The notes: a model not told the origin generated them from the letters alone. Counted from the stretch's first letter, positions 33,991-43,257 are shown. The stretch is DNA of 64,000 nt from Thermohalobaculum sp039033215 (GCA_039033215.1 JBCCDA010000001.1:97108-161107); one strand, 5' to 3'. A program made the numbers and translations.

Positions 33991-34449
33991 ATGATCCTCC
34001 GCCTCGTTCTTCCCATCGCGATTGTCGCCTTCGTCATCGACCAGCTGTCGAAATGGTGGATCACGGGGCCGCTCCAGCTCGGCTGGGACAACCGCGAATA
34101 TGCCGTTTTCCCGCCCCTCCTGCAGTTCCGCTATGCCGAGAACACGGGCATCAACTTCGGGCTCTTCGGCGGTGGGCCTGAGGAGACGCGCTGGATCCTG
34201 ATCGGGGTCAGCCTCGTGATCTCGGCGGCCCTGATCTTCTGGGTCTGGCGCCGGGGAAGTGCCGCGATGGCTGTCGGCGCGGGGCTGGTGGTTGGCGGTG
34301 CGCTTGCCAATGCATGGGATCGCTTCCACCACGGCGCGGTGATCGACTTCCTCAACAACGCCTGTTGCGGATTCGATAACCCTTTTTCGTACAACATCGC
34401 GGATGTTTGGATATTCGCCGGTGCGATCTGGATCGCCATCAAGGCATGA
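33991..34449 (+). CDS. lspA: lipoprotein signal peptidase (signal peptidase II)
   Basis: The 152-residue membrane protease has four hydrophobic segments and the conserved boxes: DQLSKW at residues 17-22, RYAENTGINFGLF, catalytic D118 in HHGAVIDF and catalytic D138 in YNIADVW. It cuts prolipoproteins before the lipidated cysteine, which the several lipoproteins in this window need. ATG 33991 is the only start that keeps the first helix without a long upstream extension. Confidence 0.95.
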   Translation: MILRLVLPIAIVAFVIDQLSKWWITGPLQLGWDNREYAVFPPLLQFRYAENTGINFGLFGGGPEETRWILIGVSLVISAALIFWVWRRGSAAMAVGAGLVVGGALANAWDRFHHGAVIDFLNNACCGFDNPFSYNIADVWIFAGAIWIAIKA

Positions 34450-34526
34450 GCCGAACCCCGATGGCCATTGCGTCTCGGGGAGGGAGTAGCCACATTGGCG
34501 GTTCCCGTGAAAGAGGACGCAGAAGC

Positions 34527-35168
34527 ATGTTAGAGGCTCGGGCAGGAAGCAGACTATTGGCGATATCGTTGGTGACCTCGACCGTGGCCCTGGCCGGTTG
34601 CAGTCAGTTGGGGAACCCGATCGATGTGTTGACCGGCAAACGGGACGCGCCGGACGAGTTCCTCGTCGTGTCGCGTAAGCCCTTGCAGATGCCTGTTAGC
34701 CAGAACTTGCCGGAGCCTCGGCTCGGCGCGCGCTCGCAGCTTGAGCCTGACCCCGCCACTGACGCGGTTGTTGCGCTGCTAGGCCCAGGGGCGGTGCCCA
34801 CGACCACAGGCGGCGCGAGCGCTGGCGAACAGGCACTCCTCTCTGCCGCCGATGCGACGGCCGCGAACCTGCCACAGACAGACGCCGAACTGCAGGAGAT
34901 CGAACGCGCCCTGGACGAGAACCAACCGTACGAGGCGCCATTGTTGATCGATCTGCTTTCGGGGGACTCGGACTCAGAAGTCTATGAAGACGCGCTTGTC
35001 CCCGGGGCCGAGGCACGTCGGCTGCAGGTTGAAGGCGTGTCGCCCACACCGATCGACCCAACCGATATCCTCGCACCGCCGCCAGAGCCTGAGCCGACGC
35101 CGGAGGTCTACAATGACCGTCTCCCGAACAATCGGCTTCCTTCGGCGCCGACCGAAACGGCGTTCTGA
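34527..35168 (+). CDS. DUF3035 lipoprotein (BamF-like)
   Basis: A 213-residue lipoprotein precursor: lipobox LAGC with Cys25, then APDEFLVVSRKPLQMP, the hallmark of DUF3035. In alphaproteobacteria such proteins have been described as accessory outer-membrane assembly (BamF) subunits; I give this as family knowledge, not as proof. The rest is low-complexity, acidic and proline-rich. It sits between lspA and two M16 peptidases, a conserved order. ATG 34527 is the start that places the signal correctly. Confidence 0.8.
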   Translation: MLEARAGSRLLAISLVTSTVALAGCSQLGNPIDVLTGKRDAPDEFLVVSRKPLQMPVSQNLPEPRLGARSQLEPDPATDAVVALLGPGAVPTTTGGASAGEQALLSAADATAANLPQTDAELQEIERALDENQPYEAPLLIDLLSGDSDSEVYEDALVPGAEARRLQVEGVSPTPIDPTDILAPPPEPEPTPEVYNDRLPNNRLPSAPTETAF

Positions 35169-35190
35169 CGGCGTGAGTAAAGCGACACCA

Positions 35191-36561
35191 ATGCGAGGGC
35201 GTGGCCCTCAGGTCCAAATGGGAACGGTCGGTCTCGCGGTCCTGTGCGTCATGGCTACGTTCTTTGTTGCGTGGTCCACGCTGGCGCACGCAGAACCCGC
35301 GGTCACCAACTTCACGCTGGACAATGGCATGGATGTCGTCGTCATCGAGGACAAACGTGCGCCCGTCGTCACCCACATGGTCTGGTACCGGGTCGGTGCC
35401 GCGGACGAACCACCCGGCCGCTCGGGGATCGCGCATTTCCTCGAACACCTGATGTTCAAGGGCACCAATGAGCTCCCGTCCGGTGAGTTCCAGAGAGTCA
35501 TCGCGGCCAATGGCGGCCAGGACAATGCCTTTACGTCGCTGGACTACACGGCATACTTCCAACGCATCGCCGCGGATCGGCTGGAGATGGTGATGCGCAT
35601 GGAGGCCGACCGAATGGTGAACCTTCAGCTCTCCGTCTCGGATGTCGAGACCGAGAGGGAGGTGATTCTGGAGGAGCGGAACCAGCGGACCGACAACTCG
35701 CCAGAGGCGCTCTTTGCCGAGCAGATGATGGCCGCTCTTTACCTGAACCACCCCTACGGCATTCCGACCATCGGTTGGCGTCATGAGATGGAGACCCTGG
35801 ATCTCGACGACGCGCTCGCGTTTTACAACCGCTACTATGCGCCCGATAACGCGATCCTCGTGGTTGCTGGCGACGTGGAGCCCGCGCGCGTTCTCGAGCT
35901 GGCGAACATCCACTACGGGCCACTGGTGCCGTCCGGCAATCCGCCGGATCCGCGCCCGCAGGAGCCGCCCCAGCTAGCGCCGCGCCGGATGCAGGGTTCC
36001 GATCCGCGTGTTGCGCAACCCTATGTGACCCGCAGCTATCTTGTGCCGGCCTACGATCCCGACGATCCCAAGACCGCGGCGGCTCTGACGATCCTGGCGC
36101 AAATCCTGGGCAGCGGGACCGCGTCGCGCTTCAGCGAGGCACTGCAGCTCGAGCAGAAGATCGCCATTGGCACGGGTGCGCTCTATTCGGCGCGCTCGCG
36201 CGATGTCACGAACTTCGCGGTCTACGGCGTGCCGGCCCCTGGGCAGTCGCTGCAGTCGGTCGAGGACGCGCTTGATGCGGAGCTCGCGCGCATGGCTGCC
36301 AATGGTCCGACCGATGCGGAACTGGCACGTGTGAAACGCCTGGTCCGGGCCGGTCTCGTCTTTGCGCAGGACAGTCAGTCCAGCCTTGCCCAGCTTTATG
36401 GCGCGATGCTGGCGCTCGGCTTCTCGGTCGAAGATATCCGGAACTGGCCCGGCGTGATCGAGACGGTCAGCGCCGAGGATGTGCGCCGCGCCGCGGCCGA
36501 GGTGCTGGACCTCGACCGGTCGGTGACCGGCTGGATGATGAGCGAACCCGCGGGGGAATGA
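35191..36561 (+). CDS. M16-family zinc peptidase (active subunit)
   Basis: The 456-residue insulinase/processing-peptidase-like protein begins with a signal peptide (cleavage near AHA-E) and has the inverted zinc motif HFLEH at residues 82-86, with a further glutamate in VETEREVILEE. It should be periplasmic. The start is uncertain: GTG 35173, ATG 35191 and ATG 35218 all fit; 35191 gives the best basic n-region. The second M16 gene overlaps its end by 4 bases, which suggests a heterodimer. Confidence 0.88.
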   Translation: MRGRGPQVQMGTVGLAVLCVMATFFVAWSTLAHAEPAVTNFTLDNGMDVVVIEDKRAPVVTHMVWYRVGAADEPPGRSGIAHFLEHLMFKGTNELPSGEFQRVIAANGGQDNAFTSLDYTAYFQRIAADRLEMVMRMEADRMVNLQLSVSDVETEREVILEERNQRTDNSPEALFAEQMMAALYLNHPYGIPTIGWRHEMETLDLDDALAFYNRYYAPDNAILVVAGDVEPARVLELANIHYGPLVPSGNPPDPRPQEPPQLAPRRMQGSDPRVAQPYVTRSYLVPAYDPDDPKTAAALTILAQILGSGTASRFSEALQLEQKIAIGTGALYSARSRDVTNFAVYGVPAPGQSLQSVEDALDAELARMAANGPTDAELARVKRLVRAGLVFAQDSQSSLAQLYGAMLALGFSVEDIRNWPGVIETVSAEDVRRAAAEVLDLDRSVTGWMMSEPAGE

Positions 36562-37868
36562 TGCGCATCGCATTCCGAATAGCTGCTCTGTGGCTGATTG
36601 TTCTGTGGTCCGTACCGGCACGGGCCGAGATCGATGTGCAGGTGCTGACCAGCCCGGACGGTCATCCGTTCTGGCTGGTGCAGGAGATGTCGATCCCCAT
36701 CGTTGCGGTTGAGATCAGCTTGCCCACGGGGGCCTGGATGGACCCCGAGGGTAAGGAAGGCGTTGCCGGGTTCGCGATGGGCTTGATGGACGAGGGGTCG
36801 GGTGAGCTTGATGCCGTCGCCTTTGCGGAGCGGCGGAGCGATCTGGCAGCCCGCTTTGGATTTTCCGCAGGGGCCGAGACGTCGTCGATCTCGGCGCGCT
36901 TCCTGATCGAGACATTGGACGAGTCGGCAGCACTCCTTGCGCTGGCCATGACGCAGCCTCGATTTGATGCAGCGGCCGTCGAACGGGTTCGGAGCCAGGT
37001 CCTGTCCGGCATCGCGCAAAGCCAGAAGTCTCCGAACGCGATCGCCTCTCGCACGTGGTACTCGCAGGCGTTTCCGGGCCATCCCTATGGCCGTTCCTCC
37101 CGCGGCACGCCCGAGACCGTGAACGCCATCACCATCGACGACCTGAGGGACGCCCACCGCCGGCTGTTGATCACAGCGGGTGTCCACGTGGCGATTGTCG
37201 GCGCGCTGACTCCGGAGGGGGCAGGGAACCTGGTGGATCGGCTTCTGGCCGGGTTGCCGGAGGGCGAGGCGCGACGCATTCCGCTTGCCGGGACGGCGCC
37301 GCCACCGGGGGTCACTGTCGTCGAGCAGGACGTGCCGCAGTCGGTCGCTCTCTTCGGTCACGCCGGTATCGACCCGGACGACCCCGAGTTCCTGGCCGCG
37401 GCCGTCGCAAACCATATCCTCGGGTCAGGCAGCTTCAGCGCGCGCCTCACAGAAGAAATTCGCGTCAAACGCGGTCTCGCCTACTCGGTCTCCAGCAGTC
37501 TCACGACCGGCAATGGCGCCCATGTCGTGATCGGCTCGGTCCAGACGGCGAACGCGCGGATGGCCGAGAGCATCGAGGTGATCCGGACGGAGTGGGAGAA
37601 GATGGCGGCGGGCGATATCTCTCAGGAGGATGTCGATGCCGCGAAGACCTACCTGACGGGGTCGTTCCCGCTGTCGTTCGACACGAACGCCAAGATCGCG
37701 GGCTATCTGGTGTGGGCTATGGGGCGCGGCTTCGACAGCGATTACGTCAACCAGCGGAATGTACGGATCGAGGCTTTGACGCTTGCGGACGTGCAGAGGG
37801 CCGCCCGGCGGCTCTACCAGCCGGACGCCTTGTCGATCGTGATTGTCGGGCAGCCAGATGGTCTCTGA
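36558..37868 (+). CDS. M16-family protein, non-catalytic partner
   Basis: The 436-residue protein has a signal peptide (to about ARA-E24) and the M16 fold, but lacks HxxEH at the expected place; VAGFAMGLMDEG stands there. The C-terminal half retains the R/Y substrate-binding region (LTEEIRVKRGLAYSVSS). In known M16B pairs one subunit carries zinc and the other closes the chamber. ATGA overlap with the preceding gene ensures equal expression. Confidence 0.88.
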   Translation: MMRIAFRIAALWLIVLWSVPARAEIDVQVLTSPDGHPFWLVQEMSIPIVAVEISLPTGAWMDPEGKEGVAGFAMGLMDEGSGELDAVAFAERRSDLAARFGFSAGAETSSISARFLIETLDESAALLALAMTQPRFDAAAVERVRSQVLSGIAQSQKSPNAIASRTWYSQAFPGHPYGRSSRGTPETVNAITIDDLRDAHRRLLITAGVHVAIVGALTPEGAGNLVDRLLAGLPEGEARRIPLAGTAPPPGVTVVEQDVPQSVALFGHAGIDPDDPEFLAAAVANHILGSGSFSARLTEEIRVKRGLAYSVSSSLTTGNGAHVVIGSVQTANARMAESIEVIRTEWEKMAAGDISQEDVDAAKTYLTGSFPLSFDTNAKIAGYLVWAMGRGFDSDYVNQRNVRIEALTLADVQRAARRLYQPDALSIVIVGQPDGL

Positions 37869-37892
37869 CGCCGCGCCGAAGCGCGCCGTCGA

Positions 37893-38018
37893 TCAGCCCT
37901 GACGGGCCTTGAAACGCCGCTGCGTCTTGTTGATCACGTAGACACGGCCTTTGCGACGCACCACACGGCAATCCCGGTGGCGGTTCTTCAGGGACCGGAG
38001 CGAGTTCTTGACCTTCAT
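37893..38018 (-). CDS. rpmJ: 50S ribosomal protein L36 (41-residue form)
   Basis: A 41-residue basic protein (MKVKNSLRSLKNRHRDC, then KGRVYVINKTQRRFKARQG) is the long, ykgO-type L36 of alphaproteobacteria. It keeps a single cysteine in place of the zinc set of the other form. GAGGAG lies 6 bases before ATG 38018. It is convergent with the M16 pair, 24 bases away. Confidence 0.95.
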   Translation of the reverse strand: MKVKNSLRSLKNRHRDCRVVRRKGRVYVINKTQRRFKARQG

Positions 38019-38175
38019 GTTCGTCTCCTCGGGGCCGTACCCCGGCACTATTGGTGTCGCAAATCCTGCGGAGCGCGCCGTATAGCCCCGACCGACCGGA
38101 GGTGCAAGAGGCTAGGTGCGCGACCGATCGCCTGAACTTCTTGGCGCAGGCGGCCGTTTACCCCAAGGTGGGGTC

Positions 38176-39705
38176 ATGAGCTGGAAAGACGAAACTGACG
38201 AGATCCGGGCGCGCGTTGAGGCGGCACTCCTGCAGGGCGGCGCGGAGGCAATTGCCAAGCAACACGCCCGGGGCAAGCTCACCATCCGCGAGCGGATCGA
38301 CAAGCTGCTGGACCCGGGTACTTTCGATGAGATCGGGCGCGGTGCCGGGGCCATGGGCGAGGACGGCTTCGAGCCGGCAAACTACGTGCTGGGCTTCGGG
38401 CGGATCGATGGGCGCCGCGTCGTGGTCGGGGGCGAGGACTTCACGATGAAGGGCGGCTCTCCTTCGGCCGCCGGATACCGCAAGTCCCGCTATACCGAAG
38501 AGCTGGCACTTCAGTACCGCGTGCCGCTGATCCGCCTGCACGAAGGGGCCGGAGGATCGGTCGGCGGCACGGGCAAGGCCTCGCTGCCTGCGCCGGTCTT
38601 CGAAGAGCACCGCTTCCTGTCGGTGGCGCGTTGCATGGGGACCGTGCCTGTCGCCTCGGCGGCGCTGGGTGCGGTCGCGGGGATGCCGGCCGGGCGGCTG
38701 GTGGCCTCGCATTTCTCGGTGATGGCCGAGGATGTGGCCCAGATCCTGACGGCCGGCCCCGCCGTGGTCGCGCGCGCAATGGGCGAGCAGAAGACAAAGG
38801 AGGAACTGGGCGGCCCCCAGGTCCACACGAAGAACGGCACCGTCGACAACGGGGCGCCGGACGAGGCGGCCACGCTGGATCAGATCCGGCGGTTTCTGTC
38901 CTATCTGCCCGCAAACATTGACGAGCTGGCACCGAAGGGGCCCCAGGACGATCCCGCCGACCGGCGCGACGAGACGCTCCTTGATCTTGTGCCCAGGGAC
39001 CGGCGCCGGGCCTTCGACATGCGCCGATTGCTGGCATCGGTGCTGGACGAAGGCTCGTTCTTCGAGCTGGGGAAGGGATACGGGCGCAGTCAGATCACCG
39101 GGCTCGCGCGGCTGAACGGTCAGCCCGTCGGCGTGTGGGCCAATGACGGGCGGCATCTGGCGGGGTCGATGACGGCCGGGGGAGCGCACAAGGCGCGCCG
39201 GTTCCTTGAGATGGCGCAGACCTTTCATCTGCCGATCCTCAGCTTCGTCGACGAGCCGGGATTCATGATCGGCAGTCAGGCCGAGAAGGAGGCCACGATC
39301 CGGCACGGCGCCTCGGCCCTGATGACGGCCGTCCAGACCACGGTGCCCTGGGCCGTCGTCATGGTGCGCCGGTCGTTCGGGGTGGCGCAGGCGGCGCACT
39401 ACGGGCCCGATGCCTACGTGCTTGCCTGGCCGTCTGCCGAGGCGGGCCCCTTGCCTGTCGAGGGGGGCGTGGCGGTTGCCTATCACCGCGAGATCGCCGC
39501 GGCCCCGGATCCCGATGCCAGACGCCGCGAGCTGGAGGAGATGCTGGCCGCCAAGCAGTCGCCCTTCCCGCGCGCTGAGGCCTTCAATGTCCATGAGCTG
39601 ATCGATCCGCGCGAGACGCGGCCGATGCTGGCCCGGTGGGTCGATCGGGTCCAGCCCCTGCTGCCGCGGCTGCTCGGTCCTTCGTATTTCACCTGCCGTC
39701 CCTGA
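38176..39705 (+). CDS. acyl-CoA carboxyltransferase (PccB/MccB-like beta subunit)
   Basis: The 509-residue protein has the two crotonase-like halves of biotin-dependent carboxyltransferases: GKLTIRERIDKLLDPGTF at the start, EGAGGSVGG for the acyl-CoA oxyanion pocket, and GGAHKARRF, DEPGFMIG and RRSFGVAQAA in the second half. It moves a carboxyl between biotin and an acyl-CoA. AAGGTGG precedes ATG 38176. Only a small biotinyl-domain protein follows; no biotin carboxylase gene is nearby, so that subunit is encoded elsewhere or the enzyme runs as a decarboxylase. Propionyl- versus methylcrotonyl-CoA specificity is open. Confidence 0.88.
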   Translation: MSWKDETDEIRARVEAALLQGGAEAIAKQHARGKLTIRERIDKLLDPGTFDEIGRGAGAMGEDGFEPANYVLGFGRIDGRRVVVGGEDFTMKGGSPSAAGYRKSRYTEELALQYRVPLIRLHEGAGGSVGGTGKASLPAPVFEEHRFLSVARCMGTVPVASAALGAVAGMPAGRLVASHFSVMAEDVAQILTAGPAVVARAMGEQKTKEELGGPQVHTKNGTVDNGAPDEAATLDQIRRFLSYLPANIDELAPKGPQDDPADRRDETLLDLVPRDRRRAFDMRRLLASVLDEGSFFELGKGYGRSQITGLARLNGQPVGVWANDGRHLAGSMTAGGAHKARRFLEMAQTFHLPILSFVDEPGFMIGSQAEKEATIRHGASALMTAVQTTVPWAVVMVRRSFGVAQAAHYGPDAYVLAWPSAEAGPLPVEGGVAVAYHREIAAAPDPDARRRELEEMLAAKQSPFPRAEAFNVHELIDPRETRPMLARWVDRVQPLLPRLLGPSYFTCRP

Positions 39706-39713
39706 GAGGTCCC

Positions 39714-39929
39714 ATGCCCACGACGATCAAGACCGAGACCGCCGGATCTATCTGGAAGCTCCATGTCGCGAAGGGCGACCCGGTCGAGGCCGGACAGGAG
39801 CTCATGATCATGGAGGTCATGAAGATGGAGGTGCCCTACGAGGCCCCCGCGGCGGGCGTGATTGCCGCGCTTCATGTGGTCGAGGGTGATGTCGTCGAAG
39901 AGGATCAGGTCGTGATGGAAATCGGATGA
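39714..39929 (+). CDS. stand-alone biotinyl (biotin carrier) domain protein
   Basis: The 71-residue protein is a single biotinyl/lipoyl barrel with the acceptor lysine K37 in IMEVMKMEV and the symmetric GDVVEEDQVV turn near the end. EVMKM fits biotin rather than lipoate. It begins 8 bases after the carboxyltransferase gene and is evidently its carrier partner. Confidence 0.9.
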   Translation: MPTTIKTETAGSIWKLHVAKGDPVEAGQELMIMEVMKMEVPYEAPAAGVIAALHVVEGDVVEEDQVVMEIG

Positions 39930-40041
39930 GCGCGCGGCGCTACCCTTTACGATCGGGATTGGGGGTGGCGTCACGGGGGACCCACCCACCCGCGCTGTGC
40001 GCGCCGGCCATCGAGCAGAGACGACACAGGAGGAGGACGAG

Positions 40042-40863
40042 ATGAGACTTGAGAGCAAGGTGGCCATTGTCACCGGGGGCACCTCGGGCATCGGGAAGCG
40101 CGTGATCGAGCGGTATCGCGAAGAGGGCGCTGAGGTTGTCTTCACGGGGCGACGGGCTGCCTTGGGTCAAGAAGTTGCCGCCGCAACCGGAGGCACCTTC
40201 ATCGAGGCTGACGCCGCCAGCGAGGCTGATGCCGAGCGGGTGGTCAAGGCGACGCTGGACGCCCACGGGCGCGTCGATGTCCTGATGAACAATGCGGGCG
40301 GTCCGGCTGCGCGGGGCCGGATCGAGGATCTGCCGATGGACGGCGTGGATCTGGCGCTCTCGGTCCACGTTCGCGGCGCGATGGCCCATATCAAGCACGC
40401 GGCCCCAGCGATGAGGGCCGCGGGACAGGGATCCATCATCAACGTCGGCTCCATTGCCGGGCACCGGGCGGGGTATACGACATCGATGATCTATGCCGTG
40501 GCCAAGGCCGCCGTCATCCACATGACCAAGTGCGCGGCGATGGAGCTTGGCGAGGACGGGGTGCGCGTGAACTCCATCTCTCCGGGCGTCATTGCCACGG
40601 GGATCTTCGCGAAGGCCATGGGGCTGGACCACGACAAGGCCGAGACCATGGTCGAGAAGATCAAGGAAGCCCTGCCCGGCATGCAGGCGATCCCGCGCGC
40701 CGGCATTACCGACGATATCGCCAATTGCGCCGTCTACCTCGGGTCTGACGAGGCAGGTTTCGTGAACGGCGAGGACATCGTCATCGACGGTGGGCTGATC
40801 TGGGGCCGCCGGTTCTCGGAGACCCAGAAGGGCGGGGGTACCTGGGCGAAGCTGATCGACTGA
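40042..40863 (+). CDS. short-chain dehydrogenase/reductase (SDR)
   Basis: A 273-residue classical SDR: TGGTSGIG at 11-18, NNAG at 83-86, catalytic S137, Y151 and K155, and a C-terminal extension (WGRRFSETQKGGG). The position after the second strand holds TGRR, which favours NADPH. A strong AGGAGGAG precedes ATG 40042. The dioxygenase gene follows 11 bases later, so both act in one degradative pathway whose substrate I cannot name. Confidence 0.9.
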   Translation: MRLESKVAIVTGGTSGIGKRVIERYREEGAEVVFTGRRAALGQEVAAATGGTFIEADAASEADAERVVKATLDAHGRVDVLMNNAGGPAARGRIEDLPMDGVDLALSVHVRGAMAHIKHAAPAMRAAGQGSIINVGSIAGHRAGYTTSMIYAVAKAAVIHMTKCAAMELGEDGVRVNSISPGVIATGIFAKAMGLDHDKAETMVEKIKEALPGMQAIPRAGITDDIANCAVYLGSDEAGFVNGEDIVIDGGLIWGRRFSETQKGGGTWAKLID

Positions 40864-40874
40864 AGGAGGAGACA

Positions 40875-41765
40875 ATGGTCGAGATCCGTCAACTGCATCC
40901 GATGTTCGTGGGAGAGGCTTTGGGCCTGGACCTTGCGGACCCGGCCTCTGACGCGCACTACGGCGCGCTTCAGGAGGCGCTGGACCAGCACGGGGTCCTG
41001 GTGTTCCACGGAACGCCGATGAGCCAGGAACGCCAGGTCGCCTGGGCGGGCCAGTTCGGCACGCTGGAGGGCGAGGGCAAGAACGTCGGCGTCATCCAGA
41101 CAGGAATCAAGCGCCGCACGGTGAACGCGCTGGCTGATATCTCGAACCTCGACGAGGACGGGAAGGTGCTGGGCCAGCAGGACCGTCGGCGCATGTTCGC
41201 GCTGGGCAACCAGCTCTGGCACACGGACAGCTCGTTCAAGGAAACTCCCGCCAAGTACTCGGCGCTGCACGCCCACTCGGTGACGCCGGAGGGCGGCGAG
41301 ACCCAGTTCGCCGACTTGCGCGCGGCATATGACGCGTTGTCGGCACGGATGAAGGAGCGGATCGAGAATCTGGTGGCGGAACACTCGATCTTCTGTTCAC
41401 GCGCGAAGCTGGGCTTTACCGATTTCTCGGACGAGGAGCGGGCAGCTCTGCCGCCGGTTCACCGGCCGCTGGTGCGCGTCCACCCGCCGACGGGGCGCAA
41501 GTCGCTCTACCTGGCAAGCCACGCGTCGCATATCCTCGGCATGGAAGTCCCGGACGGCAAGATGCTGCTGCGCGAGTTGATGGAGCACGCGACGCAGCGC
41601 GAGTTCGTCCATACCCATACATGGGCCGTCGGAGACTGCGTGATCTGGGACAACCGCTGCACCCTGCATCGGGGTCGGCCCTATGACGAGGCCGCTTACA
41701 AGCGTGACATGCGTCGGGCGACCGTCGAGGATGACGATCCGGCGATCATCCACGCGGCGGCCTGA
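40875..41765 (+). CDS. TauD/TfdA-family 2-oxoglutarate-dependent dioxygenase
   Basis: The 296-residue protein has the iron site H116 and D118 (LWHTDSSF) and H265 (CTLHRG), with an arginine about R280 for 2-oxoglutarate. These enzymes hydroxylate or cleave a substrate with loss of CO2 and succinate formation; TfdA-like members attack aryloxyacetates, others taurine or alkyl sulfates. A GGAGGAG site precedes ATG 40875. It is flanked by an SDR and a GNAT on the same strand. Confidence 0.9.
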   Translation: MVEIRQLHPMFVGEALGLDLADPASDAHYGALQEALDQHGVLVFHGTPMSQERQVAWAGQFGTLEGEGKNVGVIQTGIKRRTVNALADISNLDEDGKVLGQQDRRRMFALGNQLWHTDSSFKETPAKYSALHAHSVTPEGGETQFADLRAAYDALSARMKERIENLVAEHSIFCSRAKLGFTDFSDEERAALPPVHRPLVRVHPPTGRKSLYLASHASHILGMEVPDGKMLLRELMEHATQREFVHTHTWAVGDCVIWDNRCTLHRGRPYDEAAYKRDMRRATVEDDDPAIIHAAA

Positions 41766-41766
41766 A

Positions 41767-42234
41767 GTGCCGGAAGGTGTGCAGGTGCGCGCAGCCGCTC
41801 GCGGGGATGTCGCGGCATTGCAGTCAATCGTCTCGGCCGTGCTGTTCCCGGGGGAGATGCTGCCGGAGATGATGGCGCCCTTCCTTGATGGCGGCGATTG
41901 CCCGGACGTCTGGCTGATCGCCGAGCATGCCGGCAGGCCTGTCGGTCTGGCCTTTGCCGAACCCGAACAGATGACCGAGGGGACGTGGAACCTCCGCGCC
42001 ATCGGGGTTCTGCCGGACGAACAGGGCGGGGGTCTCGGCTCCGCGCTAGTTGGTGCAGTGGAGGAGGCGGTGCGTCTGAAGGGGGCTCGTCTTTTGCTGA
42101 TCGACACGACGGGCCTCGACGATCAGGCACGAGCCCGGCGGCTATACGAGCATATGGGTTACGGGCAGGAAGCGCGGATCGCGGATTTCTTTGCGCCCGG
42201 TGAGGACAAGCTGACCTTCACCAAGCACCTCTGA
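41767..42234 (+). CDS. GNAT-family N-acetyltransferase
   Basis: A 155-residue acetyltransferase fold with the acetyl-CoA loop VLPDEQGGGLGSALV and a C-terminal YEHMGYGQEARIADFF. It starts with GTG 41767, one base after the dioxygenase stop, so it is coupled to it. The acceptor may be a small amine or a protein; nothing in the sequence decides it. Confidence 0.85.
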   Translation: MPEGVQVRAAARGDVAALQSIVSAVLFPGEMLPEMMAPFLDGGDCPDVWLIAEHAGRPVGLAFAEPEQMTEGTWNLRAIGVLPDEQGGGLGSALVGAVEEAVRLKGARLLLIDTTGLDDQARARRLYEHMGYGQEARIADFFAPGEDKLTFTKHL

Positions 42235-42239
42235 TCACC

Positions 42240-42267
42240 AAAGAAAGGGGCGGCCCGAAGGCCGCCC
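42240..42267 (-). terminator. rho-independent terminator of the ABC importer operon
   Basis: GGGCGGCC, tetraloop CGAA and GGCCGCCC form an 8-bp stem. Read on the minus strand, the stem is followed by CTTTCTTT, so it ends the importer operon; it may also stop the plus-strand GNAT transcript. Confidence 0.8.
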
Positions 42268-42291
42268 AGTGGATCGCCGTGTTGCCCGGCG

Positions 42292-43257
42292 TTAACTCTG
42301 TGAGCGCAATCGTGGGTCGAGCGCATCGCGCACGGCATCGCCAAACAGGTTGAACCCGAAGACGGCCAGCGTGATCGCGAGACCCGGCAGGATTGCGAGA
42401 TAAGGCTCGTCGCGCATGAACTCCTGCGCCGAGCGCAGCATCAGGCCCCAGGCCGGAGTCGGCTCCTGGACGCCCAGGCCCAGATACGACAACGACGCCT
42501 CGAGCAGGATGGCCTGCCCGACGAAGGCCGTGACCATGATGAGGAACGGTGCCATCACGTTCGGCACCATGTGGCGCATGATGATCCGCGTGTGGCTGAA
42601 GCCGTTGGCGCGGGCCGCGTCGATGAAGGGTATCTCGCGGATCGAGAGCGCGGAGGACCGCACGACGCGCGCACACTTTGGGATGAACGGGATCGTGATG
42701 GCGATGATCACGAAGTAAAGCGAGTAGGCGGACGGGTTCTCGACCTCCAGGACCTGCATGAACGCCCTCGAAGCGATCACGATCGTCAGTGCCAGGATGA
42801 TCAGCGGGAAGGCCATCAGGATGTCCATCAGCCGCTGGAAGATCGTGTCTACCCAACCACCGAAGTAGGCGGATGCCACGCCCAGCACCAGCCCGATGGT
42901 CGAGCCGACAAAGGCACATACAATGCCCACGATCAGAGCCGTTCGTGCCCCGTAGATGATACGGGCGTAGACGTCTCGTCCAAACTCGTCAGTCCCGAGG
43001 ACATAGTAGGTGCCGCTCATCTCCGAGACGCTCATGGGCGCCGTGAACTGGTCGAAGAACTCGCCCGAGCGCGGATTGTTCACGGTCACGATATCCGCAA
43101 AGATCGCCATCAGCACGAAAGTGATGACGAGCAGAAGGCCGGCTGTTCCCAGCGGTTGCTTCTTTGCGAATGTCGCCATCCGTTTCCAGATCGTAACCGG
43201 TGGCGGAAGAACATCCTCGTCGAGGGCGGGGTTCTTGGCGTCAGTGGTGTTGGCCAT
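42292..43257 (-). CDS. oligopeptide-type ABC transporter permease (DppC/OppC-like)
   Basis: The 321-residue protein has a cytoplasmic N-terminus, six membrane segments and the EAA-type loop (IDAARANGFSHTRIIMRHMVPN) that docks on the ATPases. The N-terminal GTDEFGRDVYARIIYGAR is characteristic of the C subunit. It is the last gene of a five-gene importer operon and starts 12 bases after the B subunit gene. Confidence 0.92.
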   Translation of the reverse strand: MANTTDAKNPALDEDVLPPPVTIWKRMATFAKKQPLGTAGLLLVITFVLMAIFADIVTVNNPRSGEFFDQFTAPMSVSEMSGTYYVLGTDEFGRDVYARIIYGARTALIVGIVCAFVGSTIGLVLGVASAYFGGWVDTIFQRLMDILMAFPLIILALTIVIASRAFMQVLEVENPSAYSLYFVIIAITIPFIPKCARVVRSSALSIREIPFIDAARANGFSHTRIIMRHMVPNVMAPFLIMVTAFVGQAILLEASLSYLGLGVQEPTPAWGLMLRSAQEFMRDEPYLAILPGLAITLAVFGFNLFGDAVRDALDPRLRSQS

